NCBI GenBank assembly: GCA_012520945.1 | Contig: JAAYNH010000100.1 | Coordinates: 1 to 64,000 of the forward strand | Origin: Treponema sp. | GTDB taxonomy: Bacteria > Spirochaetota > Spirochaetia > Treponematales > Treponemataceae | Reading direction: 5' to 3' | DNA: 64,000 bases | Shown here: positions 62,693 to 64,000 of the stretch, in pieces | How positions within the stretch are numbered: the stretch's first letter is position 1 | How the letters are laid out: each line of letters starts with the position of its first letter | Program-made: the position numbers and the translations under genes | Notes under the pieces: generated by a model | Seen by the model: the letters and a program-made list of their open reading frames with translations, nothing else | Told to the model about the DNA's origin: nothing | Database searches by the model: none

Positions 62693-62729
62693 CCGAATTA
62701 TTTGACTGAAAATGTTTCGTGTCAAATAT

Positions 62730-64000
62730 TTAGCGTTTTAACAAATCATCGAGTTTTTGATTTAATTGCAAAAGACTTGAGTCATTCGGATTAAGTGCAA
62801 CAACTTGTTTTAAATAATATTGTGCTTTACGATAATCTTTTTTTTCAAAGTATATTTGATACAAGTCAAAAAGTGCATTTTGATTTCGAGGATTGGCAGT
62901 AAGACTTGAGCGCAAATCTGAAAGTTTTTGTTCTTCATCCGATGAAATTCTGCTTTTTTCATAATATAAATTACTTTTATTTTTTCCATTTGCACTTGGT
63001 AAAAGTTTTAAAATTAATTTTTCGGCCTCATCTTTTTTATTTTGAGCGATTAATATTTTCAAAACGGCTTCGTCTAATGCTTCAGGAGAAACAACATTAA
63101 TTTTTTTTAATGAATCCAAAGCATTTTGTGCTTCTGAAATTTTATTTAAGCCGATGCAAATTTCAATTTGACTGAATAGAGAATCTTGGTTAGTTGAAAA
63201 TTTTTGTAAAATTTGCAAATTAATATCATAAGCTTTTTGCCAGTTTTTTTGCTTGATATTTTCTGCAACTAAAATACGTTTTGCATTGAAATTATCCGGC
63301 TCAACTTGTAAAACTTTTTCTGTCATCTCCAATGCAGACAAACCGGCAATTTTTTGATTTGTCATAGTTGCTAAACTACTAGCAGCCAGTAAAACATCAG
63401 TATCATCTTTATATTTTATCAATGCTTCTTCCAAAAAACTTGATGCGGCAACAGAATTTTTATTCCACTCAACCAAAAGTTGAGCTTTTAAAAGCAAATA
63501 CATTTTATTTGACTTATCAACTTTTGCATACATATCAAGCAAAGACGATGCTTTTATGTACTCGCCCCTTGCCATTAAAACACGAATGCGAAACATAAGA
63601 TAATCGGCATTTTCAGGATCTTTTTGTAATGCTTGAGCAATAAATGAATCTGCATCATCGTAATTTTTTTCTAAAAAAGCCGCTTCAGAAGCAAAACGTA
63701 AAAGTTGTGTGTTGTAATTATGCAAAATTAAATTTTCTTTACTCAATTCCAATGCTAAAAAACTTTGATTTGTCGCCAAAAGAGCTTCAATGTATGCAAT
63801 TATAACGGAAATTGATTTTTCTGCATTATATGCATCTTTCAAGAAAGGTACAGATTCTAAAAAACGATTTTGGCGATTAAGTAAAAGACCAAGCAAAAAT
63901 TTAGCAAAAAAAGTTTCATTATTAAATTCGATAGCGGCTTTTAATGCTTGTTCTGCTTCATAATAATAATTAGTAACAGAAGGAACGGTAATTAAAATTA
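62730..64000 (-). CDS. TPR-repeat protein, N-terminus beyond the window
   Basis: The frame is open to the window edge, giving at least 422 residues; the TTG at 63896 is not the true start, since clear TPR sequence (A-E-Q-A-L-K-A-A-I-E-F-N-N) precedes it. About nine 34-residue TPR units are visible, each with the W/L-G-Y-A-P spacing of the consensus. No membrane segment is seen in this part, so the location cannot be judged. It lies upstream of the Sec genes in the same direction but has its own end and a promoter follows it. Confidence 0.75.
   Translation of the reverse strand, partial: ILITVPSVTNYYYEAEQALKAAIEFNNETFFAKFLLGLLLNRQNRFLESVPFLKDAYNAEKSISVIIAYIEALLATNQSFLALELSKENLILHNYNTQLLRFASEAAFLEKNYDDADSFIAQALQKDPENADYLMFRIRVLMARGEYIKASSLLDMYAKVDKSNKMYLLLKAQLLVEWNKNSVAASSFLEEALIKYKDDTDVLLAASSLATMTNQKIAGLSALEMTEKVLQVEPDNFNAKRILVAENIKQKNWQKAYDINLQILQKFSTNQDSLFSQIEICIGLNKISEAQNALDSLKKINVVSPEALDEAVLKILIAQNKKDEAEKLILKLLPSANGKNKSNLYYEKSRISSDEEQKLSDLRSSLTANPRNQNALFDLYQIYFEKKDYRKAQYYLKQVVALNPNDSSLLQLNQKLDDLLKR

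Overview
The window looks like chromosome from a low-GC, gut- or rumen-type spirochaete, most likely a Treponema. The reasons are gene families typical of treponemes (DUF115/Maf-like protein, LolCDE with many lipoproteins, a LacI-sensor/AraC regulator, McsA/McsB-like proteins with ClpC), very AT-rich coding sequence and short intergenic gaps. Both ends are cut: a SpoIIE-type phosphatase runs off the left edge and a TPR protein off the right. I see no phage, transposase, plasmid or CRISPR signature. The genus is an inference from gene content.

Layout. 0-4 kb, plus strand: phosphatase tail, tRNA-Asp with promoter and terminator, a membrane-anchored SurA/PpiD-like chaperone and a DUF115 protein. 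4-14.8 kb, minus strand: ispE, spoVG, tRNA-Gln, rplY, tilS, ftsH, a 154-bp tandemly duplicated hairpin element, a secreted TPR/EF-hand-like protein, an HtrA-type lipoprotein protease and lepA. 15.1 kb, plus strand: a monocistronic gene for a 78-residue protein that is almost all Asp/Glu. 15.4-20.4 kb, minus strand: rplU-prp-rpmA, then obgE, a nadD-yqeK fusion, an LCP-like gene and rsfS.

20.5-30.6 kb: a pectate lyase lipoprotein and an unknown lipoprotein (minus), then a LacI-sensor/AraC regulator, a DEAD-box helicase and an ABC-F ATPase (plus). 30.6-42.5 kb, minus strand: prfB (with an autoregulatory +1 frameshift), an unknown secreted protein, ftsY, a small secreted protein, lolCDE, then mcsA-mcsB-clpC; close spacing suggests one long operon. 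42.7-47.9 kb, minus strand: uxaE, kdgK, gnd and an SDR fructuronate reductase, a hexuronate route that fits the pectate lyase. 48-52.8 kb, minus strand: a BMP-type nucleoside ABC transporter. 52.9-58.4 kb, plus strand: glycerate kinase, VUT/queuosine-precursor transporter, amidohydrolase, MATE exporter and nicotinate phosphoribosyltransferase, in one overlapping operon. 58.4-64 kb, minus strand: ttcA, and yajC-secD-secF preceded by a TPR gene.

Promoters are close to the sigma-70 consensus (TTGACA, 17-18 bp, TATAAT-like, often with an extended TG), and terminators are strong hairpins with T-runs. At least two genes (ispE and the AraC-type regulator) appear to start at or within a few bases of the predicted transcription start. 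TTG starts backed by good ribosome binding sites occur three times. The most unusual items are the tandem hairpin/small-ORF repeat before the TPR gene, the ultra-acidic orphan protein, and a McsB homologue that has lost the catalytic acidic loop.
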